Assembly: GCA_028140795.1 (NCBI GenBank)
Contig: JAOIOW010000001.1
Location: 212,466 to 276,465, forward strand
Reading direction: 5' to 3'
Source: Fidelibacterota bacterium
Lineage (GTDB): Bacteria; Fidelibacterota; Marinisomatia; Marinisomatales; Marinisomataceae
DNA length: 64,000 nucleotides
Part shown: in pieces, positions 25,482 to 35,126 of the stretch
How positions within the stretch are numbered: the first letter of the stretch is position 1
Layout of the letters: each line of letters starts with the position of its first letter
Notes under the pieces: generated by a model
What the model was told of the DNA's origin: nothing
The model's database searches: none
The model's input: the letters and a program-made list of their open reading frames with translations, nothing else
Made by a program: the position numbers and the translations under genes

Positions 25482-27520
25482 TGGAAAATCTATTCTATTT
25501 AATACCACTGTCAGGTTTATTGGCAGTTGTATTTGGGTTAATGAGAAGTAAATGGATATCTGATCAGAATCCAGGAAATGAAAAAATGCAAGAAATTGGC
25601 TTAGCAATTCGCGAAGGAGCCACCGCTTTTCTTGTAAGAGAGTATAAAGTTTTAACAATATTTGTTTTAACAGTTGCAGCACTATTATATTGGGTAAATA
25701 TATCGTCAAACACTACAGAAGTAGCACTGTCTTTTATTGTAGGTGCAATCTGTAGCGGTTTAGCTGGTGCTCTAGGTATGAGAGTTGCAACATTAGCAAA
25801 TCACAGAACAACTGAAGCTGCAAGAAACAGCTTAAGTAAGGCGCTTTCGGTTGCTTTCAGTGGTGGTGCTGTTATGGGTATGAATGTCGTAGGTTTAGGA
25901 ATATTAGGATTATCCCTACTTTTCTATTTATATGGAGGCTTAAATGGTAATGCAGACTTTTCATTAGTAATGACTAAAGTTTCTGGCTTTGCAATGGGCG
26001 CTTCATCAATTGCTTTATTTGCCCGCGTAGGTGGTGGAATCTATACTAAAGCTGCCGATGTTGGTGCAGATTTAGTTGGAAAAGTAGAAGCAGGTATACC
26101 GGAAGACGACCCAAGGAATCCGGCAACGATTGCTGACAACGTAGGTGATAATGTCGGAGATGTTGCAGGAATGGGTGCAGATCTTTTTGAATCTTATGTA
26201 GGTTCAATGATTGGAGCTATGGTTTTAGCAGCAACAGCTGGAGAAAAAAGTCTAGTATTTCTACCATTATTTTTAGCAGCAGCTGGAATTATAGTTTCTA
26301 TTTTTGGTACATTTTTTGTAAAAACAAAAGAGGGAGGAAATCCTCAAACAGCACTAAATATCGGAGTATTTGGCTCAGGAGCTGTAATGACGATGGTTAG
26401 TTACTTTTTGATTGGTAGACTAATCGAAAATCCTGTCGCTTTAGCTGATGGATACCAGAATGTACAAGCGCTTGATTTATTTCTTGCTACTCTAGTAGGT
26501 TTGGTTTCAGGAATTTTAATCGGAGTATTAACAGAGTATTATACTTCTGATCATCAAAAACCATCACAGAATGTCGCAGCTTCAAGTGAAACTGGTTCAG
26601 CAACGAATATTATTTCCGGTTTAGCTAATGGAATGTTTTCAACTGCCTTGCCAGTATTAGTAATTGCACTTTCCATTCTTGGAGCATATCACTTTGCTCA
26701 TCTATATGGTATTGCTTTAGCTGCGCTTGGTATGCTATCAACAATTGGAATTCAATTAGCAGTCGATGCTTATGGTCCAATTGCAGATAATGCAGGCGGT
26801 ATCGCTGAAATGGCAGAACTTCCAAAAGAAGTTCGCGAAAGAACTGATAAACTTGATGCTGTGGGTAATACTACCGCAGCTATTGGTAAAGGTTTTGCGA
26901 TTGGTTCTGCTGCTTTAACATCTTTAGCGCTTTTTGCAGCATTTAGAGAAACAGTTGGTGGTTTAACATTAGATATCAATAATCCTCAAGTTATGGCAGG
27001 TCTATTAATCGGATCATCATTACCATTTGTATTTTCAGCTCTTGCAATGCAGGCGGTTGGAGATGCTGCTTTTGAAATGATTGAAGAGGTTAGAAGACAA
27101 TTCAGAGAAATAAAAGGCTTGCTTGATGGAAAAGCAAAAGCAGATTATGCTAAATGTGTTGATATTGCTACTACAGCTGCAATCAATAAAATGGTGTTAC
27201 CTGGAGCATTGGCAGTATTCACACCAATTATATTTGGCTTGGTATTAGGTCAAAAAGAAATGCTTGGTGGAATTTTAGCTGGAGTGACAGTAACTGGTGT
27301 TTTACTGGCAATCTTTATGTCAAATGCTGGTGGATCTTGGGACAATGCGAAAAAATACATCGAATCTGGTAATCATGGCGGAAAAGGTAGTACAGCACAC
27401 AAAGCTGCAGTTGTTGGTGATACAGTTGGGGATCCTTTTAAAGATACAGCGGGACCATCACTAAATATTTTAATCAAATTAATATCAGTGGTATCGCTTG
27501 TAATTGCACCACTTATATAA
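25481..27520 (+). CDS. hppA: Membrane ion-pumping pyrophosphatase (K+-dependent type)
   Basis: Hydrolyses pyrophosphate and pumps H+ or Na+ out; 679 residues with about 16 membrane helices. The substrate site motif is [21 protein letters not shown], and a second is [17 protein letters not shown]. The diagnostic segment reads [10 protein letters not shown]. Ala where potassium-independent enzymes have Lys (GNTTKA) indicates the K+-dependent group, which contains Na+ pumps, Na+/H+ dual pumps and some H+ pumps. The start is GTG 25481, overlapping the pth stop. The ion cannot be settled by eye. Confidence 0.95.
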   Translation: MENLFYLIPLSGLLAVVFGLMRSKWISDQNPGNEKMQEIGLAIREGATAFLVREYKVLTIFVLTVAALLYWVNISSNTTEVALSFIVGAICSGLAGALGMRVATLANHRTTEAARNSLSKALSVAFSGGAVMGMNVVGLGILGLSLLFYLYGGLNGNADFSLVMTKVSGFAMGASSIALFARVGGGIYTKAADVGADLVGKVEAGIPEDDPRNPATIADNVGDNVGDVAGMGADLFESYVGSMIGAMVLAATAGEKSLVFLPLFLAAAGIIVSIFGTFFVKTKEGGNPQTALNIGVFGSGAVMTMVSYFLIGRLIENPVALADGYQNVQALDLFLATLVGLVSGILIGVLTEYYTSDHQKPSQNVAASSETGSATNIISGLANGMFSTALPVLVIALSILGAYHFAHLYGIALAALGMLSTIGIQLAVDAYGPIADNAGGIAEMAELPKEVRERTDKLDAVGNTTAAIGKGFAIGSAALTSLALFAAFRETVGGLTLDINNPQVMAGLLIGSSLPFVFSALAMQAVGDAAFEMIEEVRRQFREIKGLLDGKAKADYAKCVDIATTAAINKMVLPGALAVFTPIIFGLVLGQKEMLGGILAGVTVTGVLLAIFMSNAGGSWDNAKKYIESGNHGGKGSTAHKAAVVGDTVGDPFKDTAGPSLNILIKLISVVSLVIAPLI

Positions 27521-27531
27521 TGGAGAAAATA

Positions 27532-27888
27532 ATGAATTATTATGAAGTACTATATATTTTAAACCCAAACTTTAGCAAAGAACAAATTGCTGGAGTAATG
27601 AGCGAAGTTTCTAGCTTTGTCGAAAAGAAGAAACATGGAATCGTTAATCACGATTTTTGGGGCAAAAAACAATTAGCATATAACGTTAAAAAACATAAAT
27701 ATGGAAACTTTGTATTGCTAAATACAGAATTTAAAGATGCAAACTTTGTAAACGAATTTAAAGTATTTTTAAATCTGAATAAAGAGGTTATGAAATACAT
27801 GATCATCAAATTAGATGAAAAGCCTTCTGAAGAAGCACAACAAGAAGTAAGTGTTGAAGAAGAAGGCAAAGTACAGGAGGAGAATTAA
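27532..27888 (+). CDS. rpsF: 30S ribosomal protein S6
   Basis: Small-subunit protein that pairs with S18; 118 residues. The motif [18 protein letters not shown] at the N-terminus and [21 protein letters not shown] are typical. I choose ATG 27532, since GGAG at 27523-27526 is then a well-spaced ribosome site; the frame opens at 27520 inside the hppA stop. The C-terminus is an acidic tail. rpsR follows by TAATG overlap; the ssb gene often found between the two is absent here. Confidence 0.95.
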   Translation: MNYYEVLYILNPNFSKEQIAGVMSEVSSFVEKKKHGIVNHDFWGKKQLAYNVKKHKYGNFVLLNTEFKDANFVNEFKVFLNLNKEVMKYMIIKLDEKPSEEAQQEVSVEEEGKVQEEN

Positions 27889-28112
27889 TGTTATCAAGTA
27901 GAAAAAAATCCTGTTATTTTAAAAGGAATAACATTCAAGAAATCGATTATAAAGATGTTAAGCTCTTAACAAAATTTATAAATGATCAAGGAAAAATAAC
28001 TCCACGAAGAGTTACTGGTACAAGTAGTAAAATGCATAGAAAGCTTGTATTGGCAATTAAAAGAGCAAGGAATATTGCATTACTTCCATTTGCTGCAGTA
28101 GATAGGGATTAA
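27888..28112 (+). CDS. rpsR: 30S ribosomal protein S18
   Basis: 74-residue S18, partner of S6 on the platform of the small subunit. The conserved core includes [25 protein letters not shown] and [14 protein letters not shown]. It overlaps rpsF by one base, with one base before rplI, forming the standard S6-S18-L9 unit. Confidence 0.97.
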   Translation: MLSSRKKSCYFKRNNIQEIDYKDVKLLTKFINDQGKITPRRVTGTSSKMHRKLVLAIKRARNIALLPFAAVDRD

Positions 28113-28113
28113 A

Positions 28114-28560
28114 ATGAAAGTTATTTTAAAAGAAGATGTACAAAATCTAGGACAGCAGGGTGATGTTGTTGAAGTAAAATCTGGATATGCTAGGAACTAC
28201 TTAATGCCTCAGAAACTTGCTATTCTGTTTACCAAGCAACAGAAAAAGAGCATTGAAGAAGCTCAAAGAGTTGAAGAAAGAAAATTAGAAAGAGAAAAGG
28301 ATCAACTTGAATCTGTATTGAAACAAGTTGAAGACCTAAGCTTATCTCTTAAAATGCAATCTGAAGAAGACAGTAAGCTTTTTGGCTCTGTAACTAAGCT
28401 TGATATTGTAAAGCTTTTAGAGGAAAATGGTATTACCATAGATAAAAAATATGTTGATTTATCTTCCCCAATTAAAACTTTAGGCGAACATAAAGTTAAT
28501 ATTATGTTCACAAAAGAAATGTCTGCAAGCTTCACTCTTACAGTTGAAAAAGAAGACTAA
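28114..28560 (+). CDS. rplI: 50S ribosomal protein L9
   Basis: 148-residue L9. The N-terminal rRNA-binding domain (MKVILKEDVQNLGQQGDVVEVK, YARNYLMPQ) is joined by a long charged helix to a C-terminal domain (KLFGSVTKLDIV). The size is normal. It ends the long plus-strand run, converging on the next gene with a 4-base overlap. Confidence 0.97.
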   Translation: MKVILKEDVQNLGQQGDVVEVKSGYARNYLMPQKLAILFTKQQKKSIEEAQRVEERKLEREKDQLESVLKQVEDLSLSLKMQSEEDSKLFGSVTKLDIVKLLEENGITIDKKYVDLSSPIKTLGEHKVNIMFTKEMSASFTLTVEKED

Positions 28561-28988
28561 GCTCTTACAGACTTAATAATCTTTTTCTGAGAATTACACT
28601 TGTTACAAAAGATAACCATATCTTTGTATTCGGACTCTTGGTGTTTACAGTTCTGATCGGTACTACAGCCATAAATATAGCGATACACATCTTGAACTTC
28701 TTTTTCAATAGAGTTGGATGCTTTTCTGAGCCAGTTTCTAAAAAAAGCCTTATAGTCTTTTTTGCGTTTTTGATTAGCCTGAAGCCAATCGAGCATTTTT
28801 AATAATTCAAACTCAATATCAACTGACGGAAATTTCTGAGCCCATTCATCAAGGTTATTTTTAATATCACTAATTTGATCTTTTTTACTAGGAAGCTTCC
28901 TTTTGCTTACTGGATCAAGCTTATCTAACCTCGATTCTAATGCTTCAATTCTTTCCAATAAAATTTCTATATCAATTTTTCTTGCCAT
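28557..28988 (-). CDS. Conserved-looking hypothetical protein with coiled coil and Cys cluster
   Basis: 143 residues, no recognised family. Residues 1-25 (IDIEILLERIEALESRLDKL) predict a coiled coil. The middle (ELLKMLDWLQANQKR, then FFRNWLRKA) resembles a short segment common at the C-termini of phage and plasmid replication-initiation proteins. The end has paired cysteines (CSTDQNC, then CNKC) that might bind a metal. There is no signal peptide. It is divergent from the Lrp regulator, so they share a 97-base upstream region. Confidence 0.6.
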   Translation of the reverse strand: MARKIDIEILLERIEALESRLDKLDPVSKRKLPSKKDQISDIKNNLDEWAQKFPSVDIEFELLKMLDWLQANQKRKKDYKAFFRNWLRKASNSIEKEVQDVYRYIYGCSTDQNCKHQESEYKDMVIFCNKCNSQKKIIKSVRA

Positions 28989-29042
28989 AATTAGTTTTTT
29001 TGTAAAACATTAATTCATTAACTATATTTAATGCTTTAACAA

Positions 29043-29056
29043 TAATTTATAAATTA
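29043..29056. promoter_or_regulatory. Candidate operator palindrome upstream of lrp-like gene
   Basis: TAATTTATAAATTA is a perfect 14-base palindrome about 30 bases before the Lrp-family ATG, in the shared region with the divergent hypothetical gene. Its core TTTATAAAT recurs at 29585-29593 upstream of glnII. AT richness makes chance possible. Confidence 0.25.
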
Positions 29057-29085
29057 ATTTGTAATTTGAGTTAAAAATTTTAATT

Positions 29086-29550
29086 ATGATAGATAAAACT
29101 GATATATTGATACTCAAAATCATGCAAGAGGATGGAAGAGCATCCGTAAGTGAAATAGCAAAAAAAGTAAAGCTCTCAATACCTGCTGCTGGTGAACGAA
29201 TAAAAAAACTTTCTGAAAAAGGTCTTTTAAAGAAATTTGCTGCTATTTTAGATCATAAAAAAGCGGGATTAGATTTAACAGCGTTTGTCTTTATTGTCAG
29301 TGAACACTCTGACCACTATTCAAAATTTGTTGAAGAAGCTAACAACTGTAAAGCTGTCCTTGAGTGTCATTCAATTACTGGAGGGGGTTCACATATTTTG
29401 AAAGTAAGGGTAGAAAATTCACAGGCACTTGAAGATCTTTTATATGAAATACAAAATTGGCCTGGAGTTTCAAGAACTCAATCTAACTTAGTTCTTTCTA
29501 CATATAAGGAAGAAACATCAATTGACCTTAATATATTAGGCAAAAAATAG
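29086..29550 (+). CDS. Lrp/AsnC family transcriptional regulator
   Basis: 154-residue feast/famine regulator. An N-terminal helix-turn-helix covers about residues 5-50 (DILILKIMQEDGRASVSEIAKK and GERIKKLSEKGLL). A RAM ligand-binding domain follows (CHSITGGGSHILKVRV). Such proteins sense amino acids and often autoregulate. The glutamine synthetase gene lies 90 bases downstream in the same direction and is a plausible target. Confidence 0.92.
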   Translation: MIDKTDILILKIMQEDGRASVSEIAKKVKLSIPAAGERIKKLSEKGLLKKFAAILDHKKAGLDLTAFVFIVSEHSDHYSKFVEEANNCKAVLECHSITGGGSHILKVRVENSQALEDLLYEIQNWPGVSRTQSNLVLSTYKEETSIDLNILGKK

Positions 29551-29584
29551 TAAATAGATAAATAATTAATTCTTTTTTACTATT

Positions 29585-29593
29585 TTTATAAAT
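29585..29593. promoter_or_regulatory. Second TTTATAAAT element, upstream of glnII
   Basis: The nine-base core of the lrp palindrome repeats here about 48 bases before the glnII start. Binding by the adjacent regulator is inference only. Confidence 0.2.
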
Positions 29594-29640
29594 ATATTTT
29601 GTGGTTATTAATATTTCAATTTTTCAAAAAAGGGGTAAAA

Positions 29641-30651
29641 ATGAAGGTAAAAGCAGAATATATTTGGATTGACGGATATGAGCCGACTGCCAATTTAAGA
29701 TCAAAAACTAAAGTATTGGATAGAGCAGTATCTTCAGTTTCTGAACTACCAACTTGGGGTTTTGACGGGTCAAGCACATTACAGGCAGATGGAGGAGATA
29801 GTGATTGTTTACTAAAACCAGTGTGGATGTGTCCGGACCCAATTCGTGGCGGGGAAAATATTTTAGTGATGAATGAAGTTTGCAATCCTGATGGTACACC
29901 TCATAAATCAAATTCTAGGGCTGCTTTAGTAGAGATTGCAGAAAAATTTAAAGAACATAAACCTTGGTTTGGTATTGAACAAGAGTATACACTTATGGAC
30001 GGTAAGCAACCAGCAGGATGGCCAGAAGAAGGATTTCCTGAAAGGCCTCAAGGACCTTATTATTGCAGCGTTGGATCTGAAGATGTTGCTGCTCGCTCAA
30101 TGGTAGAAGATCACCTGGATTTATGTCTAGAAGCAGGGCTAGAGGTTTCAGGAATCAATGCTGAAGTAATGTTGGGACAATGGGAATATCAAGTAGGACC
30201 TTTACCTGCTTTAGAAGTAGGTGATCAATTATGGGTAGCAAGATGGCTACTTGAAAGAGTTGGTGAAGAATATGGCCTAAGAGTAGAACTACATCCAAAG
30301 CCAATAAAAGGTGATTGGAATGGTTCTGGAGCACATATCAACTATAGTACAGAATCTATGCGCGCTGACGGAGGGTTGAAAGTAATTGAAGAAGCATGTG
30401 AAAAACTCGGGCAAAACGTTGATAAACATATAGCAGTTTATGGAGATGCTAATGAGGAGCGTTTAACTGGAGATCATGAAACATGTAGCATCAATGAATT
30501 TAAATATGGCGTAAGCGATAGAGGTGCATCAATTAGAATTCCTATGGGAGTAGCAAATGATGGTAAGGGATATTTAGAAGACAGAAGGCCCGCATCAAAT
30601 GTTGACCCATATAAAGCATGCGCTGCTTTAATAGATACAACTTGTAGTTAA
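29641..30651 (+). CDS. glnII: Glutamine synthetase type II (eukaryote-like)
   Basis: Makes glutamine from glutamate, ammonia and ATP. At 336 residues it is the short GSII type of eukaryotes, rhizobia and actinomycetes, not the 470-residue GSI or 700-residue GSIII. Landmarks are WGFDGSSTLQA, GIEQEYTLMD with the metal-binding glutamates, GINAEVMLGQWEYQVGP and NGSGAHINYST. GSII lacks the adenylylation site of GSI, so control is probably transcriptional. I start at ATG 29641 after AGGGGT; the frame is open to 29599. Confidence 0.94.
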   Translation: MKVKAEYIWIDGYEPTANLRSKTKVLDRAVSSVSELPTWGFDGSSTLQADGGDSDCLLKPVWMCPDPIRGGENILVMNEVCNPDGTPHKSNSRAALVEIAEKFKEHKPWFGIEQEYTLMDGKQPAGWPEEGFPERPQGPYYCSVGSEDVAARSMVEDHLDLCLEAGLEVSGINAEVMLGQWEYQVGPLPALEVGDQLWVARWLLERVGEEYGLRVELHPKPIKGDWNGSGAHINYSTESMRADGGLKVIEEACEKLGQNVDKHIAVYGDANEERLTGDHETCSINEFKYGVSDRGASIRIPMGVANDGKGYLEDRRPASNVDPYKACAALIDTTCS

Positions 30652-30672
30652 ATTATTAAATTGTAGCTTGTG

Positions 30673-31704
30673 ATGCACAACGAGCTACTAAACTGGTTTT
30701 ATCTAAATAAAAGAGATCTTCCGTGGAGACACGGGAGATCTCCATACCGTGTCTGGGTTTCAGAAATAATGTTGCAACAAACCCAAGTCAAAACTGTCAT
30801 ACCGTACTACAAAAAATGGATAAAAAAATATCCCACGTTAAATTCGTTTAAAGAGTCCAAATTTGATGATGTAATTAAAATATGGGAAGGGCTTGGATAT
30901 TATTCTAGATGTAAAAATATGTTTAATGCTGCAAAATTAATCAAATCATCTTTCCCTAATAATTATGATGACTTAATTAAATTACCAGGCATTGGTGATT
31001 ATACTGCAAAAACTATTCTAGCAATTGCATTTAAAAAAAACTTAGTTGGTATTGATACAAACCTTGAGCGAATTGGCTATAGAATTTTAGGTTTGAAGAC
31101 AAAAACAAAAAGAAATCAAAAAAGAGTTATAAGATTTTTAGAAGAAAATCAATGCCCTAAAAATCCTGGAGATTATAATGAAGCATTAATGGATTTAGGA
31201 AGTTCTTTATGTAAAGCAAATATCACACATTGCAATGAATGTCCTCTAAAAAGTATATGTAAAGCATATGCATATTCATCGCCAACATCATACCCAACAC
31301 CAAAAGCTTCAAAAAAAATACCTATATATGATGTAGCTATTTCAGTAATTGAATATCAAAATAAAGTTTTAATTACAAAACGACAGAACACTAAGTTTTT
31401 ATCTGGTTTGTGGGAATTTCCTGGAGGGAAAATTGAAAAAAATGAAACAGCTGTAAATGCAATTATACGCGAAGTTAAAGAGGAAACAAATCTAACCATA
31501 TCAAATCCACTTTTTCTAGGAAACGTATCACATAAATATTCACATTTTGGAGTTAATATTTCTTTGTTTATATCATTTCCTAAGTCAATAAAACATCTCA
31601 ATCTATCCCAAGAACACCAGTGGATTAGAATGAAAGATATTTTGAACTTCCCACTGCCAAAAGCAAATCATAAAATGTTAGATATTCTTAAAAAGTTCAA
31701 TTAA
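30673..31704 (+). CDS. mutY: Adenine DNA glycosylase MutY with Nudix-like C-terminus
   Basis: Removes adenine mispaired with 8-oxoguanine; 343 residues. The N-terminal HhH-GPD domain has SEIMLQQTQV with the catalytic Glu, LPGIGDYTA, and GIDTNLERI with the catalytic Asp. The four iron-sulfur cysteines follow in C-x6-C-x2-C-x5-C spacing near residues 187-203. The C-terminal domain (about residues 225-340) retains an almost complete Nudix box (G-x5-E-x7-REVKEE), where most MutY proteins have lost these residues. ATG 30673 is preferred over the GTG three bases before it. Confidence 0.94.
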   Translation: MHNELLNWFYLNKRDLPWRHGRSPYRVWVSEIMLQQTQVKTVIPYYKKWIKKYPTLNSFKESKFDDVIKIWEGLGYYSRCKNMFNAAKLIKSSFPNNYDDLIKLPGIGDYTAKTILAIAFKKNLVGIDTNLERIGYRILGLKTKTKRNQKRVIRFLEENQCPKNPGDYNEALMDLGSSLCKANITHCNECPLKSICKAYAYSSPTSYPTPKASKKIPIYDVAISVIEYQNKVLITKRQNTKFLSGLWEFPGGKIEKNETAVNAIIREVKEETNLTISNPLFLGNVSHKYSHFGVNISLFISFPKSIKHLNLSQEHQWIRMKDILNFPLPKANHKMLDILKKFN

Positions 31705-31714
31705 AATAGCCGGA

Positions 31715-32428
31715 ATGATAAAAACAATAATATCTGCAATAGTATTTATTTTATTCTTACCATTATTTACCTTGTTTTTAATAACAGGTATTGTTTGCTC
31801 ATACTTTACGCATATGAGGAACGCATACTACCCCTTAATACCTTTTTCAAGCAAGCTGTTAATGTTAGTCTCTTTTCAGCAGTTTAGTGTTAAAGGTCAA
31901 GCACCTAAAAAAGAAAATGGTCCATATATTTTTATGTTTAATCACGAATCTATGTTCGATGTTTTTATGTTAGGAGGATCCATCCCTTACTATATCAATG
32001 CGATTGGCTGGGAAGGAGTATTCAAATGGCCTTTATTTGGTTTTTTTGCTAAAAGATATGGCGCCTACGCAGTAACGCATGATAATACAAACAAAGCTAT
32101 TAAAACCCTCAAAGCAGCAGAAAAAATTTTGGTTGAAGATGGGGATTCTATGATATTATCTCCAGAGGGTCAAAGGACACTCACTGGAGAATTAGGTGAA
32201 TTCAAAAAAGGTGTATTCCATTTTGCAAAAAGTACAAATGTAGCATCGATTGTTCCTGTTGGATTAATTGGCGCCTACAGAGCAAATGTCAGAAATAGCT
32301 GGATTGTCAATCCAGGTAAGCTTACCACAGTGTTTGGAGAACCAATTACTCCACAAGACTATAAAGATATGTCAGTTGAAGAATTAAGAGATTTAACAAA
32401 GGAAAGAATATCAGAACTTCTAGTTTAA
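31715..32428 (+). CDS. plsC: 1-acyl-sn-glycerol-3-phosphate acyltransferase
   Basis: Adds the second acyl chain in phosphatidic acid synthesis at the inner membrane; 237 residues. An N-terminal membrane segment (TIISAIVFILFLPLFTLFLI) precedes the acyltransferase motifs: FNHESMFD (HxxxxD), and SPEGQRT in place of the usual FPEGTRS, then VPVGLIGAYRA. It is 10 bases after mutY. Its last bases overlap the convergent MFS gene. Confidence 0.92.
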   Translation: MIKTIISAIVFILFLPLFTLFLITGIVCSYFTHMRNAYYPLIPFSSKLLMLVSFQQFSVKGQAPKKENGPYIFMFNHESMFDVFMLGGSIPYYINAIGWEGVFKWPLFGFFAKRYGAYAVTHDNTNKAIKTLKAAEKILVEDGDSMILSPEGQRTLTGELGEFKKGVFHFAKSTNVASIVPVGLIGAYRANVRNSWIVNPGKLTTVFGEPITPQDYKDMSVEELRDLTKERISELLV

Positions 32429-33616
32429 GTATCTAACTTTGGGATGTAACACTCCTGCAATACCACATAATCCAGCTAGTATACCAAACAATAAAAATAT
32501 TTCATGAATACTCATGAATTCAGCCAAAAAACCTATAATGCCACTTGAAACTGCTGTCATACTTAAGATGGAAACAGAAATGATTGCAAAGATTCTACCC
32601 AGTAGTTTCTCTGGTATGTTCTTTTGCATAATAGATACTCTTGAAATAATTAAAAAAGGAATCCCTATGCCATGCACACATGACCAAAAATTTAATTGTG
32701 TCATAGTTTCAATAAAGTAATAAAAGCAAAAACTTGCTCCATCGATAAATAGACCCAAAAGAAATAAGGTTCCATGATTGAACTTGTGACCAATTTTATA
32801 AACAGTGGCAGTTCCTATGAGCATACCAAGACCAACAAAAGCTTCAACAAGCGCAAAATCAGAGGCTGTACCCCCTAAATAAAGTTTAACCAAAATTGGT
32901 ATACCAACAATAGCAGGACCCATAACAAATAGGTTGCTCAGCAAAGTTAATAAGATTATGAAAGCAAAGGTTGTATGTTTTTTAAGATATAATATACCTT
33001 CCTTTGTTTTGTTAAAAATCTTCTTAAAGTTGATTTCTTCTTTTTCAACTTCATCTTTAGGAGCAAGAGAAGTAATGAAAGCCGCTATAAAATAAAAAAC
33101 TAGACAAAAAAGAAATAAATTTTCGACATCATAGACAGTCAATAGTTGGGCAGCAATAATTGGTCCTATTAATACAGCTGTTTGCCAAGAAATATTTACA
33201 ATTGAGTTTGCTTTTAAAAGACCATCTTTTTCAATTTGCGTTGGTAGGTATGCATTAAACGCGGGCACCATCGGTAACCCAAAAGCATTATGAAAAAATG
33301 CAATTAAAACAATAACCCAAACGGATTTTATATCAAAAAAAAATAGTATTGGTATTAGCGTCAAAATCAATCCCTGCATTATTGTTGCAAAAGATATCAT
33401 CCTAGTTTTTGAAAAAAGATCAACAATTGCTCCAATGAATAGTCCACAAAGTATAGCCGGTAAATAAGATGTCATTGCAACTAAACCAGTAATTCTTTCA
33501 GAGTTGGTTAATTCTAAAACAAGCCATATAAATGCTACATCATAAATAGCCCTGGCTATTGAATTCATCAACGGTACTGACAGTAAAAATAAATTTAAGT
33601 TTTTTTGTTTGAACAT
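32420..33616 (-). CDS. MFS transporter
   Basis: Major facilitator family permease of about 398 residues with around 12 hydrophobic helices and a charged mid-protein loop ([19 protein letters not shown]). The family resembles the MFS_3/enterobactin-exporter-like group; the substrate is unknown. The open frame continues to 33724 across the divergent ferredoxin gene, but [13 protein letters not shown] from ATG 33616 fits a normal MFS N-terminus and leaves a 31-base divergent promoter gap. Confidence 0.88.
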   Translation of the reverse strand: MFKQKNLNLFLLSVPLMNSIARAIYDVAFIWLVLELTNSERITGLVAMTSYLPAILCGLFIGAIVDLFSKTRMISFATIMQGLILTLIPILFFFDIKSVWVIVLIAFFHNAFGLPMVPAFNAYLPTQIEKDGLLKANSIVNISWQTAVLIGPIIAAQLLTVYDVENLFLFCLVFYFIAAFITSLAPKDEVEKEEINFKKIFNKTKEGILYLKKHTTFAFIILLTLLSNLFVMGPAIVGIPILVKLYLGGTASDFALVEAFVGLGMLIGTATVYKIGHKFNHGTLFLLGLFIDGASFCFYYFIETMTQLNFWSCVHGIGIPFLIISRVSIMQKNIPEKLLGRIFAIISVSILSMTAVSSGIIGFLAEFMSIHEIFLLFGILAGLCGIAGVLHPKVRYLN

Positions 33617-33647
33617 CGGACCGAAACTACGTATAATTAACTTAATT

Positions 33648-33944
33648 ATGACATACATTATAACAGATCCTTGTGTTGGAACATGCGACACAGCATGTGT
33701 TGAGGTTTGCCCTGTTGATTGCATTCATGGTCCTGATGACCCTGAAGGATCAGGCGAAGAGGCAAAAGAAGACGGTTACGACGCTACCAATAAACAATTA
33801 TATATTAATCCAGAAGAATGTATAGATTGTGGGGCTTGTGAGCCAGAATGTCCTGTTGATGCTATTTACGATGAAGACGAAGTGCCTGAAGAGTATGAGC
33901 CATCAATCGATAAAAATTATTCTTTTTTTGGTCAAGAAAGATAA
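33648..33944 (+). CDS. Ferredoxin, FdxA-like 7Fe/8Fe type
   Basis: 98-residue electron carrier. The N-terminus [22 protein letters not shown] and the second motif [17 protein letters not shown] hold two clusters; the first is spaced C-x3-C-x3-C-x3-C-P. The segment between them carries an acidic insertion ([16 protein letters not shown]), as in FdxA-like ferredoxins of FCB bacteria. I start at ATG 33648, since the upstream in-frame ATG at 33609 lies inside the MFS gene. It is a single-gene unit. Confidence 0.92.
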   Translation: MTYIITDPCVGTCDTACVEVCPVDCIHGPDDPEGSGEEAKEDGYDATNKQLYINPEECIDCGACEPECPVDAIYDEDEVPEEYEPSIDKNYSFFGQER

Positions 33945-34010
33945 ATTGATAATTTTATAACATTTTATACATTCGTTATCTATTTTTACAATCATACAAT
34001 AATATAGTAA

Positions 34011-35126
34011 ATGGATAAAAATCAAATATTAGATCAACTCAAACAAATTAACTATCCAGGGTTTAATAGAGATATTGTTTCCTTTGGAATGGTTAAAGAT
34101 GTTGTTATTGATCAAAGTACCATCACAATAATTCTTGCTATTTCTTCCTCAAATGAAGAAAAAAAGAATCAACTGGTTCAGGAAATATCTGATAATATTA
34201 AAGTAGATAGTTTTGAGATTAAAATTAAAGTTTTGGATCAAGCACCCAGAAAAACTGTTGATACAAGCAATAAGGATGCAAACGTCCAAGGAAATATTAA
34301 AAATATTATTGCTGTTGCAAGCGGAAAAGGCGGTGTAGGAAAATCTACTATTGCATTAAATTTAGCAGCAGCATTATCAAAAGCAGGACATAAAACAGGA
34401 CTGTTAGATTTAGATATTTATGGCCCTTCTTTACCAATCACCATGGGAATTGTTGAAAATCCAGAGGTAAATGATCAACAAAAAATCATACCAGTGATAA
34501 AAGATAATTTAAAATTAATGAGTTTTGGTTTTATAAGTGGAAATCAAGCTCCGGTTGTATGGAGGGGGCCTCTTGTGGCTAAAATGACTGAACAGTTTTT
34601 TAGAGATGTAGTATGGGGGGAATTAGATTATCTAATATTAGATCTTCCACCAGGTACTGGAGATGTTCAACTAACCCTTTCACAAAAAATTCCTTTAGAT
34701 GGAGCAATCATTGTAACAACGCCAAATGATATTGCATTAACTGATGTTCGCAAAGGAGCAGATATGTTTAGTAAAGTGAAAACACCTTTATTGGGAGTAG
34801 TAGAAAACATGTCATTTATGCAAATCAGTGGAAAACTTCAATTCTCAAATACTGATTTATCTGATGTTGAGCTGTATATTAACGAAAAGAAAATATCTCT
34901 TGAAGATGACAAATCATTCAATTACAAATTTCATCTCTTCAAAGAAGGAGGAGGGCTTAATGAAAGCCAGCGTCTTAATGTTCCACTTTTAGGACAAATT
35001 CCATATTCAGAAGACCTAATGTTATCTATTGATAAAGGGGAACCTTTAGTTTTCTCAAACGATAAACACCCCGTATCGGAAATTTTTAATAAAATTGCAC
35101 AGAGCCTTGAAGAGAAGCATGAGTAA
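34011..35126 (+). CDS. mrp: Mrp/ApbC-like P-loop ATPase lacking cysteines
   Basis: Mrp/NBP35 family ATPase, normally an iron-sulfur cluster carrier; 371 residues. The N-terminal DUF59-like domain covers about residues 1-85, then the deviant Walker A GKGGVGKST, DLDIYGPSLP, WRGPLV and LDLPPGTGD. The family's C-terminal CxxC, usually after ENMS-x-F, is missing. It is replaced by an insertion of roughly 30 residues (from ISGKLQFSN to FHLFKEGGG), and I find no cysteine anywhere in the protein. It is translationally coupled to uppS (8-base overlap). Confidence 0.93.
   Translation: MDKNQILDQLKQINYPGFNRDIVSFGMVKDVVIDQSTITIILAISSSNEEKKNQLVQEISDNIKVDSFEIKIKVLDQAPRKTVDTSNKDANVQGNIKNIIAVASGKGGVGKSTIALNLAAALSKAGHKTGLLDLDIYGPSLPITMGIVENPEVNDQQKIIPVIKDNLKLMSFGFISGNQAPVVWRGPLVAKMTEQFFRDVVWGELDYLILDLPPGTGDVQLTLSQKIPLDGAIIVTTPNDIALTDVRKGADMFSKVKTPLLGVVENMSFMQISGKLQFSNTDLSDVELYINEKKISLEDDKSFNYKFHLFKEGGGLNESQRLNVPLLGQIPYSEDLMLSIDKGEPLVFSNDKHPVSEIFNKIAQSLEEKHE

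Noticed and set aside
33617-33724. N-terminal extension of the MFS transporter
   Set aside because: It would run antisense through the ferredoxin's cysteine motifs and adds a low-quality sequence before a normal MFS start.
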